Source: Pseudomonas sp. FP2335
GTDB taxonomy: Bacteria > Pseudomonadota > Gammaproteobacteria > Pseudomonadales > Pseudomonadaceae
Length of the DNA stretch: 64,000 bases
Assembly: GCF_030687535.1 (NCBI RefSeq)
Contig: NZ_CP117437.1
Span: forward strand, 1,075,501 to 1,139,500
Direction: 5' to 3'
Every line of letters begins with the position of its first letter. Position 1 is the stretch's first letter. Made by a program: the position numbers and the translations under genes. Shown here piece by piece: positions 44,427-54,415 of this stretch. The notes under the pieces were generated by a model, which saw only the letters and a program-made list of their open reading frames with translations, was not told the origin of the DNA and did not search any database.

Positions 44427-47400
44427 TTAATGTGTGGTCACCGGCGCAAGCGCTGGTTTGGGCCTGTGGAAAAACTTTTCGAGGTACAAGTATATGACCG
44501 GCGTGGTGAACAGCGTCAGCGCCTGGCTGACCAGCAGGCCGCCGACCACCGAGATGCCCAGCGGCTGGCGCAGTTCGGCACCGGCGCCGTAGCCGAGCAT
44601 CAGCGGCAGGGCGCCGAGCAGGGCGGCCAGGGAGGTCATGATGATCGGACGGAACCGGGTGATACAGGCTTCGAAGATCGCATCATGGGCTGACAAGCCG
44701 CGTGTGCGCTGCGCCTCCAGGGCGAAGTCGATCAGCAGGATGCCATTCTTCTTGACGATGCCGATCAACAGCACCAGGCCGATCAGCGCCATGATCGAAA
44801 AGTCCTGCCCCAGCAGCCACAGCATCACCAGTGCCCCGAGGCCCGCCGAGGGCAGGGTCGAGATGATGGTCAGCGGATGCACAAAGCTCTCATACAGCAC
44901 GCCGAGAATGATGTAGACCGCCACCAGTGCAGCGAGGATCAGCCAGGGTTGGCTGGCCAGGGAACTCTGGAACGCCTGGGCCGCACCCTGAAAGTTGCCG
45001 ATGATCGAGGCCGGCATGCCGATCTCGTTTTTCGCCTGGTCGAGCAGGATCACCGCATCACCCAGCGCCACGCCGGGCGCCAGGTTGAACGACAGGTTGG
45101 CGGCCGGGAACATGCCGTCATGGCTGATGGACAGCGGCCCGACCGTGGGCGCGTCAACCGTGGCCAGCGCCGACAGCGGCACCATTTCATTGGTCAGCGG
45201 CGAGCGCAGGTAGAAGTAATTCAGGCTTTCGGCCTTGCCGCGCTGTTGGGTGTCGAGTTCCAGCACCACTTGGTACTGGTTGATTTCGGTCTGGAACTCA
45301 TTGACCTGGCGCTGGCCGAACGCGTCGTACAGCGCCTGGTCGACGTCGGTGGCCGTGAGGCCGAAGCGTGCGGCGGCGCGGCGATCGATGGTGATGTGGG
45401 TGATGTTGCCGCCCAGTTGCAGGTCATTGGAGATGTCGCGAAATTGTGGGATCGCGCGCAGTTTTTCGGTGAGCCGCTGGGTCCAGGTGTTCAGCAGCGC
45501 ACCGTCGTTGCTCTTGAGCACGTATTGATACTGGCTGCGGCTGGGGCCGGAACTGAGGTTGATGTCTTGCCCGGCGCGCAGGTACAGGACGATCCCCGGC
45601 ACCTTGGCCAGCTTGGGCCGGATACGGTCGATAAACTGGCTGGCGGACACGTCGCGGTCGCCGCGATCCACCAGGGAAATCCAGAAGCGTCCATTGGCGA
45701 TGGTCTGGTTGCTGCCGGTCACGCCGACAGAGTGGGAAAACGCGCGCACGGCCGGGTCGGCCTGCATGATTTCGGCCAGTGCCTTGTGCTTGGCGACCAT
45801 GTCCGGGTAGGACGCATCCGCCGCTGCCTCGCTTGTGCCGAGGATGAAACCGGTGTCCTGCACCGGGAAGAAACCCTTGGGGATAAATACGTAGCCGACC
45901 ACGGCCAGGCCCAGGGTCAGCAGGAAGATACCGGCCATGGTGCGTTGATGGGCCAGGGCGCGACGCAGGTATTTTTCGTATCCGGCCAGCAGCCGCTCGC
46001 CAAAGCCGGGGTTGTCATGGCCGCGGTGGCTCGGCGCTTTCATGAACAGGGCCGCGAGGGTCGGGGCCAGTGTCAGCGACACCACCACGGAGATCAGGAT
46101 GGTGGACGTAGCAGTCAAGGCAAACTCCTTGAACAGCCGGCCGACCACGCCGCCCATGAACAGCAGCGGAATAAAGGCCGCCACCAGCGACACACTGATG
46201 GACACCACGGTAAAGCCGATTTCACTGGCGCCCTTGATCGCCGCCTCGCGTTTGTCCAGCCCGGTTTCGAGGTGGCGATGGATGTTCTCCACCACCACGA
46301 TCGCATCGTCCACCACAAACCCCACGGCCACCACGATCGCCACCAGGGTCAGGTTGTTCAGGCTGAAACCCATCACGTACATCAGGGCAAAACTGGCGAT
46401 CAACGACACGCCCAGCACGCTCGACACAATCAGGGTGGCCGACCACTGGCGCAGGAAAATCGCCATCACCCCGACTACCAGCAACACGGCGATCAGCAGG
46501 GTCATTTCCACTTCATGCAACGAAGCGCGGATGGTGGTGGTGCGGTCCATCAGCACGCTGACCTGCACCGCGGCAGGCAGCATCGCTTCCAGGCGCGGCA
46601 GTTCGGCCTGGATGCGCTCGACGGTCTCGACAATGTTGGCGCCGGGTTGGCGGGTGATCACCAGGTTGACGCCGGGGGTGTCCCCTGCCCAGGCCTGGAC
46701 GTAGGCGTTTTCCGAACCGTTGACCACTTTGGCAACATCGCGCAGTTGCACGGGGGCGCCGTTCTTGTAGGAAATGATCAGGTCACCGTATTCATCCGGG
46801 TGAAACAACTGGTCGTTGGTCGCCAGGGTCGACACGCTGTGCTTGCCGTACAGCGCTCCCTTGGCCAGGTTCAGGCTCGATTGCTGGATGGCCAGGCGTA
46901 CGTCGGCCAAGGTCAGGCCGATGGCGGCGAGCCGGTCGGGCGAGGCCTGCACACGGATCGCCGGGCGTTGCTGGCCGGTGATGTTGATCTGGCCGACACC
47001 GTCGATCTGGCTGATTTGCCGGGCAAGCAGGGTCTCCACCAAGTCGCTCAGTTCGGTGCCGGGCATGTCATGGGAGCTGACACTGAGGATCAGCACCGGG
47101 CTGTCCGCCGGGTTGACCTTGCGCCAGGTCGGCAGGCTCGGCATATCGCTGGGCAGTTTGCCGGCGGCGGTGTTGATCGCCGCCTGCACTTCCTGCGCCG
47201 CAGTGTCGATGCTTTTGTCGAGGGTGAATTGCAGGGTCAGCAGGCTTGAGCCCAAGGCGCTGCTGGAGGTCATCTGGGTCATGCCGGGGATGGCGCTGAA
47301 TTGCACCTCCAGCGGCGTGGCGACCGACGAGGCCATGGTGTCGGGGCTCGCGCCGGGTAATTGGGCGCTGACCTGGATCGTCGGAAACTCCGCTTCCGGC

Positions 47401-47522
47401 AGTGGGGCGATGGGTAATTTGGGGAAGGCAATCAGCCCAAGCAGCACCAGGGCAAAGGTCAGCAACAGGGTGGCGACCGGGCGGTCGATGCACCAGGCCG
47501 AAACCGAACCCCGCGACGTCAT
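44427..47522 (-). CDS. RND multidrug efflux permease (MdtC/MuxC-like)
   Basis: A 1031-residue RND pump of the hydrophobe/amphiphile class with 12 membrane segments and two large periplasmic loops. The proton relay pair Asp405-Asp406 sits in GFVVDDAIVVVEN of TM4. The sequence resembles the MdtB/MdtC-MuxB/MuxC branch more than MexB or AcrB, but only one permease is present here, not the usual pair. Its start overlaps the fusion-protein stop by four bases. No outer-membrane channel is encoded in the operon, so it must borrow one. Confidence 0.92.
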   Translation of the reverse strand: MTSRGSVSAWCIDRPVATLLLTFALVLLGLIAFPKLPIAPLPEAEFPTIQVSAQLPGASPDTMASSVATPLEVQFSAIPGMTQMTSSSALGSSLLTLQFTLDKSIDTAAQEVQAAINTAAGKLPSDMPSLPTWRKVNPADSPVLILSVSSHDMPGTELSDLVETLLARQISQIDGVGQINITGQQRPAIRVQASPDRLAAIGLTLADVRLAIQQSSLNLAKGALYGKHSVSTLATNDQLFHPDEYGDLIISYKNGAPVQLRDVAKVVNGSENAYVQAWAGDTPGVNLVITRQPGANIVETVERIQAELPRLEAMLPAAVQVSVLMDRTTTIRASLHEVEMTLLIAVLLVVGVMAIFLRQWSATLIVSSVLGVSLIASFALMYVMGFSLNNLTLVAIVVAVGFVVDDAIVVVENIHRHLETGLDKREAAIKGASEIGFTVVSISVSLVAAFIPLLFMGGVVGRLFKEFALTATSTILISVVVSLTLAPTLAALFMKAPSHRGHDNPGFGERLLAGYEKYLRRALAHQRTMAGIFLLTLGLAVVGYVFIPKGFFPVQDTGFILGTSEAAADASYPDMVAKHKALAEIMQADPAVRAFSHSVGVTGSNQTIANGRFWISLVDRGDRDVSASQFIDRIRPKLAKVPGIVLYLRAGQDINLSSGPSRSQYQYVLKSNDGALLNTWTQRLTEKLRAIPQFRDISNDLQLGGNITHITIDRRAAARFGLTATDVDQALYDAFGQRQVNEFQTEINQYQVVLELDTQQRGKAESLNYFYLRSPLTNEMVPLSALATVDAPTVGPLSISHDGMFPAANLSFNLAPGVALGDAVILLDQAKNEIGMPASIIGNFQGAAQAFQSSLASQPWLILAALVAVYIILGVLYESFVHPLTIISTLPSAGLGALVMLWLLGQDFSIMALIGLVLLIGIVKKNGILLIDFALEAQRTRGLSAHDAIFEACITRFRPIIMTSLAALLGALPLMLGYGAGAELRQPLGISVVGGLLVSQALTLFTTPVIYLYLEKFFHRPKPALAPVTTH

Positions 47523-48685
47523 GGCTGCACCTGGGCGTCAGCGGTCTGGATCACTTGGGGCGGCTCCTTGAGGATCTCGACCTGGGCGCCGGCCTTGAGC
47601 CGCGATTGGCCATCGCTGACCAACACGTCGCCGGCCTGGATGCCCTTGAGGATATTGCGCTCGCTGTCCTGATACACCACCTGCACCGGCACGGTCTCGA
47701 CCTTGTCGCCTTTGATGCGGTACACGAAATGCGAGTCCAGGCCACGCTGCACCACGGTCGGGGGGACGGCGAGGGCATTGCGGTCGAGGGCAGTCTGGAT
47801 CTTGATCGTCACCAACTGGCCGGGCCACAGCTTCTGCGCGGTGTTGGCGAACTCGGCCTTGGCGCGCAGGGTGCCGGTGGTGCTGTTGATCTGGTTGTCG
47901 ATCAAGCTCAGGCGGCCCTGGCCCAGCAGGTCACTGTCCCGGCCTTCGGTATCGGCGCCCTGGTAAGCGTCGACCTTGGCAGGGTGGTCGGCGGCAATCA
48001 GCCCCTGCAGGGTCGGCAGCATTTGCTGCGGCAGGGAGAACTCGACGGCAATCGGATCGATCTGCGTCACCGAGAACAAGCCTTGGGTGTCGCTCATGCG
48101 CAGGAAGTTGCCTTCGTCCACCGTGCGTATCCCCACGCGACCTGTGACCGGCGAGCGAATCTGGGTGTAGGAAAGCTGTACCTGGGCCGCGTCAATGGCC
48201 GCCTGGTTGCCTTGCACCGTGGCTTTCAGTTGGTTGACCAGCGCCTGTTGCTGGTCGTAGGTCTGCCGGGAGATGCCGTCGTCGACGCTCAGTTCCTTGT
48301 AGCGCTTGAGGTTGACCAGGGCCACTTGCAGTTGCGCCTGGCTCTGTCCCAGCTGGGCCCTGGCCTGGTCGAGACTGGCGCGGATCGAGCGGTCGTCGAG
48401 GCTCGCCAGCAGGTCCCCGGTCTTGACCAGTTGTCCTTCCTTGACCAGCAGCCGGGTGAGGATGCCGTCGATTTGCGGGCGGATCACCACGCTGTGCAAC
48501 GACAGCACCGAACCGATGCCACTGACGTAGCGCGGCAGGTCCTGTTCCACCACGTGGATGACGCGTACCGGCACGGCGGTCGAAGCCACCAATTTGGTCT
48601 TGGCTGGCCGTGTGAAGACCCATGCCGCAATGGCCACTACCACGAGGACGCCAACGATCAAGGCGGTTTTGCGTTGAATGTGCAT
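47519..48685 (-). CDS. RND periplasmic adaptor (membrane-fusion protein, MdtA-like)
   Basis: A 388-residue adaptor with an N-terminal membrane anchor (TALIVGVLVVVAIAAWVF), biotinyl-lipoyl halves (VVIRPQIDGILTRLLVKEGQ and IRSPVTGRVGIRTVDEGNF), a coiled-coil hairpin between them and a beta-barrel domain. It links the inner-membrane pump with an outer-membrane channel. It is the first gene of the minus-strand operon with the RND pump, regulator and kinase. Confidence 0.93.
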   Translation of the reverse strand: MHIQRKTALIVGVLVVVAIAAWVFTRPAKTKLVASTAVPVRVIHVVEQDLPRYVSGIGSVLSLHSVVIRPQIDGILTRLLVKEGQLVKTGDLLASLDDRSIRASLDQARAQLGQSQAQLQVALVNLKRYKELSVDDGISRQTYDQQQALVNQLKATVQGNQAAIDAAQVQLSYTQIRSPVTGRVGIRTVDEGNFLRMSDTQGLFSVTQIDPIAVEFSLPQQMLPTLQGLIAADHPAKVDAYQGADTEGRDSDLLGQGRLSLIDNQINSTTGTLRAKAEFANTAQKLWPGQLVTIKIQTALDRNALAVPPTVVQRGLDSHFVYRIKGDKVETVPVQVVYQDSERNILKGIQAGDVLVSDGQSRLKAGAQVEILKEPPQVIQTADAQVQP

Positions 48686-48898
48686 GCTGTCAGGTGCCGG
48701 GACGAGAGGTGGAAAAAGGATGGGTATTTATAGCCTGTGAACCCGGTCAGCAAGGTGACCGCTTTCTGACGGCGCTGTCAGTTACATGCTGACCATTCGT
48801 ACGACAGTGGTAAAAGATCATGGGCCCGCAGGTATACTGCGCGCCAGTGTGGCCTGCAAGCCGGCCCCGCATCATTATCTGCATGCCCCGGAGCTTTC

Positions 48899-49132
48899 AT
48901 GAATTCCCCGACACAATCCCCTGTTGAAGCGGCCGACCTCGTCGATTCGGCCAACGCCGAAGGCGTTGAAAAAGCCGAGATCCCGGCGTTCAAGTTTCCC
49001 TTCAAACCGGGTGAGCTGGCCGGGGCGAAGAATGCCGCCCAACCTTGGTATAAAAACGGTGCCAAGAACGGTCACACCAAATCGCCTGGCATGGCGCCAC
49101 CGGGCACCCGTCGTTCCATGGGTAAACGTTGA
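48899..49132 (+). CDS. Small basic protein of unknown function
   Basis: A 77-residue protein preceded by GGAG (48890-48893). It is rich in Lys, Pro, Ala and Gly, with an acidic N-terminal part (VEAADLVDSANAEGVEKAE) and a basic C-terminal part (PGTRRSMGKR). There is no signal peptide, membrane segment or cysteine. Codon use is like the neighbouring genes. I do not recognise the family. It could be a conserved Pseudomonas hypothetical; a chance frame is less likely given the ribosome site. Confidence 0.6.
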   Translation: MNSPTQSPVEAADLVDSANAEGVEKAEIPAFKFPFKPGELAGAKNAAQPWYKNGAKNGHTKSPGMAPPGTRRSMGKR

Positions 49133-49162
49133 GAGTAGAGGGTCACAAGCTGTAGTGGTAAA

Positions 49163-49213
49163 TGCCTACAGCCTCAGTCGATATTTCTGCTTGTAGGCAC
49201 AGGTCCTTTTTTT
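49163..49213 (+). terminator. Possible terminator after the small protein gene
   Basis: TGCCTACA and TGTAGGCA pair (eight bases) around a 21-base loop; seven bases later a run of seven T begins. The long loop and spacing make it a weak candidate. Confidence 0.4.
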
Positions 49214-49295
49214 GAAAGCTTTCGCGACACCTGCACGGCCTCTTCACGGGGTTGGATGAGGATGAAGCTGGTTTTTCTAGAAAAGGACGTCCCCT

Positions 49296-50096
49296 GTGGC
49301 CCTGACACACCTGCGTGTTTCCCTCGCCCTATTGATGTTGTCCGGGGGCTTCACTATCGCAATAGCCGATGACCTGCCACGGCGCGAAATCCGCTTCGCC
49401 GTCGCCGCGCAGTTTCCGCCGTTCCAAAGCCGTGATCAGCACGGCCGCCTGGTGGGTTTGAACATCGAGTTGGGCAATGCGTTGTGTGAGCAGCTCAACG
49501 CACGTTGCATCTGGGTCGATCAGATCCTCGTCGAGAGCTTCGCAGCCCTTGAAGCCCGGCAATTCGACGCGATCATGGGCATGGCGCCGACCGCTCAGCG
49601 GCGCAAGCGGGTAAATTTCACCGATGACCTCTATCCCTTCACTACCCGCCTGGTAGCGCGCAAAACCTCGGGCTTGCTGCCGAACCGGCGCTCGCTCAAA
49701 GGCAAGCGCGTCGGGGTCTTGCTGAGGAGCAATCGCGAAGCCTTCGCCCTGTCGAAATGGGCGCCGGCGGGCGTCATCATCAAGAGTTTCTGGCTCAATG
49801 AAGAACTCGTGCGCAGCCTGGTGGCTGGCGATATAGATGCAACCTTGCAAGGCCCCATAGAGATCCGCGAGCTGCTGCTCGACACGGCAGACGGCCAGGA
49901 TTTCGACTTCCTTGGCCCTGCCATCTCGGCGCAATCATTGGGTGACGGTGTGGCGATTGCACTGCGCAAGCCTGATACGGCGCTGCGCAATGAGCTGAAC
50001 CGCGCCCTTGAGCAGTTGATGCACAACGGCGAATACCAGCGGATCACCCAACCCTATCACCTGGACATCCCCCGGCACGCCGTGATGGCAAACTAA
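49296..50096 (+). CDS. ABC-type amino-acid periplasmic substrate-binding protein
   Basis: A 266-residue protein of solute-binding family 3. A signal peptide (SLALLMLSGGFTIAIA, cleavage near residue 24) is followed by IRFAVAAQFPPFQSRDQHGR and VGLNIELGNALCEQLNARC, the family opening, then MGMAPTAQRRKRVNFTDDLY. It probably binds a basic or polar amino acid. It starts with GTG, AAGGA about nine bases upstream. No permease or ATPase lies next to it, so it could instead feed the Aer-like receptor or another ABC system. Confidence 0.82.
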   Translation: MALTHLRVSLALLMLSGGFTIAIADDLPRREIRFAVAAQFPPFQSRDQHGRLVGLNIELGNALCEQLNARCIWVDQILVESFAALEARQFDAIMGMAPTAQRRKRVNFTDDLYPFTTRLVARKTSGLLPNRRSLKGKRVGVLLRSNREAFALSKWAPAGVIIKSFWLNEELVRSLVAGDIDATLQGPIEIRELLLDTADGQDFDFLGPAISAQSLGDGVAIALRKPDTALRNELNRALEQLMHNGEYQRITQPYHLDIPRHAVMAN

Positions 50097-50192
50097 TTGC
50101 GCGGAACATGAGCTGGATCAGTATTTGCCCCCTTGGTGCGCTTAGAGTCGACGGCCCTGCCGACTCTCCAACCATTACGAGCGCGCTTATCC

Positions 50193-51767
50193 ATGAAGAT
50201 CAACCTGCCGGTCACCGGTCGAAATGTGGACTTTGCCCCTGACGCCAATATCCTCTCGACCACCGACTTGACCAGTGTGATTACCTACGCCAACAAGGAC
50301 TTTATCGACGTCAGTGGCTACAGCCGCGAGGAGCTGCTCGGCGCACCGCACCATCTGTTGCGTCACCCGGACATGCCGGCCGCGGCGTTTGCGCACATGT
50401 GGCAAACCTTGAAGGCGGGACGCTCATGGATGGGCATGGTGAAAAACCGCTGCAAGAACGGCGATCACTATTGGGTCAGCGCCTATGCCTCGCCGGTCAC
50501 GCGTGATGGTGTGACGGTGGAGTATCAGTCGGTGCGCACCAAGCCGGATGCGCGCCGCATCGCAGCAGCGGAACGTGCCTACGCCCAATTGCGCGGGGGC
50601 AAGCGGCCGCTGCTGCCCACGTTCGGCATGGGCCTGAAGTTATCGTTGTGGGTGGTCGGCACCGGCGGCCTGACCTGGGCGTTGGGACTGGGCCTGGCGG
50701 ACTACGCGCTGGTTTGGCAACTGCTGGCGCTGGTGCTCGGTGGCGCTGTGGGCGCGGCGGGGGTCAACGCGATCCTGCGGCCCCTGGCGCAGTTGAATCA
50801 ACGCGCGCGTGCAATCGCCGACAACCCCTTGAGCCAGGCGATCTACACCGGACGCACGGATGAGTGCGGGACGATCGAATTTGCCCTGCACATGCTTGAA
50901 GCCCAGGTGGGCGCAGTGGTCGGGCGCATCGGCGATGCATCGTGGCGCTTGTCCGGGCATGCCGCGCAGTTGGTCGAGCAGTTGGACAGCAGTCATGCCA
51001 GCAGCCTCGGCCAGCAGACCCAGACCGATCAGGTGGCGGCGGCGATCCACCAGATGACCGCCAGTGTGGCTGCGGTGGCCAACCATGCTGTCGTGGCGTC
51101 CAAGGCGGCCGACCAGGCCGGCAACGAAACCCGTGAAGGTCATCTGCGGGTGGATGAAAGCCGCGATGCGGTGTTGCGCCTGTCCCAGGAACTGACCCGC
51201 GCCACTGAGGTGATCCACCAACTGGAAAGTCACAGCGGTGAAATCAGCAGCGTGCTGGAGGTGATCCGCACCATTGCCGAACAAACCAACCTGCTGGCAC
51301 TGAATGCCGCCATCGAAGCGGCGCGGGCCGGCGAGCAGGGCCGTGGTTTTGCCGTGGTTGCCGATGAAGTACGCGGCCTGGCGCAACGCACCCAGCAATC
51401 GACCAACGAAATCCAGCGCATGATCAGCACCCTGCAAGGCGGCGCGCGGGACGCGGTGCAGGCCATGGCGCAGAGCAGCGAACATGTCGACGCCAGCGTC
51501 GTGCAGGCACAACGGGCGGCGGCCGCGTTGGATGGCATCAGCCAGCGCGTGAGCCAGATCACCGGCATGAGCCAGCAGATCGCGGCGGCGGTGGAGGAGC
51601 AAAGTGCGGTGAGCGAAGACATCAATCGCAATATTGTCGGTATTCGCAATGCAGGGGAGGCCACCGTCTGCGCGGGGCAGCGCAGCCAGCGCAGTTCCGG
51701 GGATGTGGCGGCGTTGGCGGAAGACTTGCGGCAGTTGGCGCGGGAGTTCTGGGGCAAGCGACATTAG
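50193..51767 (+). CDS. aer: Aer-like PAS methyl-accepting chemotaxis protein (aerotaxis)
   Basis: A 524-residue receptor with an N-terminal PAS domain ([20 protein letters not shown], then [18 protein letters not shown], the FAD-binding style of Aer), a paired hydrophobic segment (about 150-195), HAMP and a C-terminal MCP signalling hairpin with [20 protein letters not shown]. There is no large periplasmic sensor, as expected for Aer, which reads redox state. The start at 50193 gives MKINLPVTG, the family N-terminus. Symbol by resemblance. Confidence 0.88.
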   Translation: MKINLPVTGRNVDFAPDANILSTTDLTSVITYANKDFIDVSGYSREELLGAPHHLLRHPDMPAAAFAHMWQTLKAGRSWMGMVKNRCKNGDHYWVSAYASPVTRDGVTVEYQSVRTKPDARRIAAAERAYAQLRGGKRPLLPTFGMGLKLSLWVVGTGGLTWALGLGLADYALVWQLLALVLGGAVGAAGVNAILRPLAQLNQRARAIADNPLSQAIYTGRTDECGTIEFALHMLEAQVGAVVGRIGDASWRLSGHAAQLVEQLDSSHASSLGQQTQTDQVAAAIHQMTASVAAVANHAVVASKAADQAGNETREGHLRVDESRDAVLRLSQELTRATEVIHQLESHSGEISSVLEVIRTIAEQTNLLALNAAIEAARAGEQGRGFAVVADEVRGLAQRTQQSTNEIQRMISTLQGGARDAVQAMAQSSEHVDASVVQAQRAAAALDGISQRVSQITGMSQQIAAAVEEQSAVSEDINRNIVGIRNAGEATVCAGQRSQRSSGDVAALAEDLRQLAREFWGKRH

Positions 51768-52024
51768 TGGGATTTGGAGTGAATGTGCTGCCGCCTTCGC
51801 AAGCCAGCCTGCACAGTTGCTCCACTGCCAACCCCCTGTGGGAGATTCTATGGTTGAGAGGCAGCATATCCGCCAACAGTGCCGCCGCCTTCGCAGCCTC
51901 GCTAAAGCTCGACAGCTCCCACAGGGGACTAGCAGTGTCTGGGCGATCTGCAGCCGAGCACTGACAGCCCGCCAACACCGATCACCTGTGGGAGCGGGCT
52001 TGCCCGCGAAGGGGCCGGTACTGC
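51768..52024. repeat. Intergenic region made of degenerate and intact REP units
   Basis: No gene seen. An intact REP core lies at 51987-52010 (TGTGGGAGCGGGCTTGCCCG then CGAA). Upstream are partly decayed inverted pieces such as CTGTGGGAGATTC (51836) and GCTCCCACAGGGG (around 51910), so this looks like an old REP cluster between two converging genes. Confidence 0.65.
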
Positions 52025-52768
52025 CTACGCCGCCCTCAACGAAATAAACGCATAGTTGGCCGGCACCTCGGTAGCAATCTGCGCCCCCGCATCCAGCAGT
52101 TGCTCGGCAATGTCCATCCCGGACACATGAAACACCCACTCATTGGCCACGGCCGGCCGTTGCGTCGCCAATTCAAGCGCCTGGGCAAACGCGCCCATGT
52201 CCGGCAGGTACGCGGTAAACCCATCGCCCTTGAGCGCCGTGGTGCGCAGGCCGAGTAAGGCGCACACGGCTTCTTTGGTCTGGACGTCATCGCGGTCGGC
52301 CTGGCGCGAGCGCTGGATCAAGGCGGCCAACTGCGGGTCCGCCAGTTCGCCACCGACGATCAGCGCCGGGCCCTGTTCCCAGGATTCCGGTGGGCATTCC
52401 TTCGCCGCGGGGTTCAACGGGATGTGCGGATTGATCTCCATCGGATAGATCCGACACACCAACGGCCGCCGCTCATAGATGCGGCACAGGTTGTCTGCGT
52501 CAAGATTCCGGCAACGCCCGGCGTTGTAGGCGGCAAAGGTGATGGCCAGCAACGCCTCGGTGTTGCCGCAGGGCACCACCACCGAACGGCGTTCGGCATG
52601 CTCGCGTTGCTGGGCGGGCAAGCCCAGGCCGCTGGCGAGAAAACCTTCCACGAGCACGATGACCTGGCCGCCGTCCGCCGCCCACATGCGGGCTTCATCG
52701 AGGGTCAGGGGGACGTGGTGGTCGCTGCAGCATTTGCCGCAACCGACGCAGGAAAAATGAGTGTTCAT
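52025..52768 (-). CDS. YkgJ-family cysteine-cluster protein (predicted metal-binding)
   Basis: A 247-residue protein with an N-terminal CVGCGKCCSDHHVPLT cluster and later CRNLDADNLCRIYERRPLVC, giving the Cys pattern of the UPF0153/YkgJ family, which is predicted to bind zinc or iron. A C-terminal region of about 100 residues beyond the usual YkgJ core is specific to this subtype. Function is unknown. It lies upstream of converging plus-strand aer and shares strand with the GNAT, CheV genes. Confidence 0.85.
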   Translation of the reverse strand: MNTHFSCVGCGKCCSDHHVPLTLDEARMWAADGGQVIVLVEGFLASGLGLPAQQREHAERRSVVVPCGNTEALLAITFAAYNAGRCRNLDADNLCRIYERRPLVCRIYPMEINPHIPLNPAAKECPPESWEQGPALIVGGELADPQLAALIQRSRQADRDDVQTKEAVCALLGLRTTALKGDGFTAYLPDMGAFAQALELATQRPAVANEWVFHVSGMDIAEQLLDAGAQIATEVPANYAFISLRAA

Positions 52769-52876
52769 GGCGGATCTGTCACCAGGCTAGGTCAGAGGGC
52801 ACACTTGAGCGGTGACGGGTTTTTACCTCTGTCCACCGCTCAGCCTGTCTGGAAGCAAGTTGTGCGCCAGTGCCTG

Positions 52877-53359
52877 TCAGTCTGCTGCGACGACATCGCG
52901 TAGGACGAATCTCATTTCAGCGCTTTCATAGAGCTTGCGTGCGCGCAGGTTGCTCTCCAGCACCTTGAGATCCACGTAGGGTTCGCCGCGTTGCTTGAAC
53001 ACCTGGAAGCAGTGCAGCAACAACGCACGGCCCAGCCCCTGGCCCTGGGCGCAGGGGTGTATGGCGAGATTCTTGATAAACGCGCTGGTCCAGCATTGCG
53101 CCACGCCGAGAATACCGTCGGCGTTGCTGGCTACCAGGCACAGCGTCGGGTCGAATTCGGCGTCGGTGACAAACTGGTGTCGCCATTCATCCAGGCCGGG
53201 TACGCGGCCACCGCCTTGGTCCTGGGTCATGCGCAACACTGCATGAATCGCCGGGGCCAGCGCGTCGCGGTAGTGATCCAACTGCGTACCCGCCGGCCAT
53301 TGCTGCGCGGGCAGGCTGGCGGTGAGGTCGCGGCGTAGCAGCTGGAAATACTCGCTCAC
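52877..53359 (-). CDS. GNAT family N-acetyltransferase
   Basis: A 160-residue GNAT acetyltransferase. The acetyl-CoA loop reads HPCAQGQGLGRALLLH near residue 105, preceded by a beta-strand pattern and followed by NLRARKLYESAEMRFV. The substrate, protein N-terminus or small amine, is unknown. It begins three bases before the cheV stop (cheV lies upstream on the same strand), so they may be co-transcribed. Confidence 0.85.
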   Translation of the reverse strand: MSEYFQLLRRDLTASLPAQQWPAGTQLDHYRDALAPAIHAVLRMTQDQGGGRVPGLDEWRHQFVTDAEFDPTLCLVASNADGILGVAQCWTSAFIKNLAIHPCAQGQGLGRALLLHCFQVFKQRGEPYVDLKVLESNLRARKLYESAEMRFVLRDVVAAD

Positions 53360-53362
53360 CGC

Positions 53363-54265
53363 TTACAGGCCTTTTTGCGCCACAGTCTGGGCGGCGATCA
53401 CCAGGCACTTGGTCAGTTCCGGCGAAGAAAACTTGGTCAGCACCGAATCGGCCCCGGCCAGGCGGGCTTTTTCGCTGTTCATCGCGCTGTCCAGGGAGGT
53501 GTGCAACAGCACGTAGAGGTCTTTGAAATCCGGGGTTTCACGCAGGGTGCGGGTGAGGGCGTAACCGTCCATTTCGGACATCTCGATGTCCGATACCACC
53601 ACATTGATCTGCTCGGCCGTGCCTTGCAGCTCCAGCAGCACATCGATGGCCTCCTTGGCACTGCGCGCGGTGTGACAGGTCAGGCCGAGGTTACGCAGGG
53701 TGTGCACCGATTGCTGCAGGGCGACCTGGCTGTCATCCACCACCAAGATGCGGGCGTTGCCCAGCACTTCGGCTTCTTCCATGGTCAGGTCGGTCGGCGC
53801 TGCTTCAACCGGCGCCGGGGCGATGCCGTGGATGACTTTTTCAATATCCAGCACTTGTACCAAGCCACCTTCGACCTGGGTGACCCCGGTGATAAACGCG
53901 CGGTTGCCGCCGGAGCCGTAGGGCGGCGGACGGATATCGGTGGTCAGGCAGTGCACAATCTTGCTCACCGCCTGTACATGCAGGCCCTGCTTGGAACGGC
54001 TGACGTCAGTGACGATCAGGCAGCCGCCGTCCGGGTCTTGCAGGGGCATTTCGCCGAGGGCGCGGCTCAGGTCGATCACCGACAGCGAGGCTCCGCGCAG
54101 GATGGCGATGCCTTTGACGTGGGGGTGGGACTCCGGCAGCTTGGTCAGCGGCGGGCAGGGAATGATTTCGCTGACTTTCAGCAGGTTGATCGCCATCAGC
54201 TTGCCGCTACGTAAGGTAAAGAGCAGAAGCGAGAGTGAGTCTGCGCGGGCTTTGGTGGTGGACAT
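53363..54265 (-). CDS. cheV: Chemotaxis coupling protein CheV
   Basis: A 300-residue fusion of a CheW-like coupling domain (about 10-160) and a CheY-like receiver (about 170-300). The receiver phospho-acceptor lies in VVVSDIEMSEMDGYALTR and the acidic pocket in ILVVDDSQVA, with the KFSS lysine near 280. CheV connects receptors with CheA, possibly with adaptation by phosphorylation. The start is MSTTKARADS. It is on the same strand as the GNAT gene. Confidence 0.92.
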   Translation of the reverse strand: MSTTKARADSLSLLLFTLRSGKLMAINLLKVSEIIPCPPLTKLPESHPHVKGIAILRGASLSVIDLSRALGEMPLQDPDGGCLIVTDVSRSKQGLHVQAVSKIVHCLTTDIRPPPYGSGGNRAFITGVTQVEGGLVQVLDIEKVIHGIAPAPVEAAPTDLTMEEAEVLGNARILVVDDSQVALQQSVHTLRNLGLTCHTARSAKEAIDVLLELQGTAEQINVVVSDIEMSEMDGYALTRTLRETPDFKDLYVLLHTSLDSAMNSEKARLAGADSVLTKFSSPELTKCLVIAAQTVAQKGL

Positions 54266-54415
54266 AAAAACCTTCTGAGGATCAGGGATGACGATCTATA
54301 CCGAGTTATCGACTTGAGGGCGCCAGGCTTTAACCGGGTTTTGTATCGGGCGGGTTTCTGTGGGAGCAGGCAAGCCAACTCCCCCCCAGAAGCACCCGCC
54401 CACCGTAGTGAGAGG
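54266..54415. repeat. Intergenic spacer with a partial REP
   Basis: GTGGGAGCAGGCAAGCC (around 54361) is half a REP core without its partner, near the 3' end of the reductase gene and upstream of cheV. The cheV promoter must lie here but no clear -35/-10 was picked out. Confidence 0.45.

Noticed and set aside
44877..47249. A 790-codon open frame on the plus strand over the RND permease gene
   Set aside because: Antisense to a permease with all its motifs; the product is His/Gln/Arg-rich with no membrane or domain pattern.
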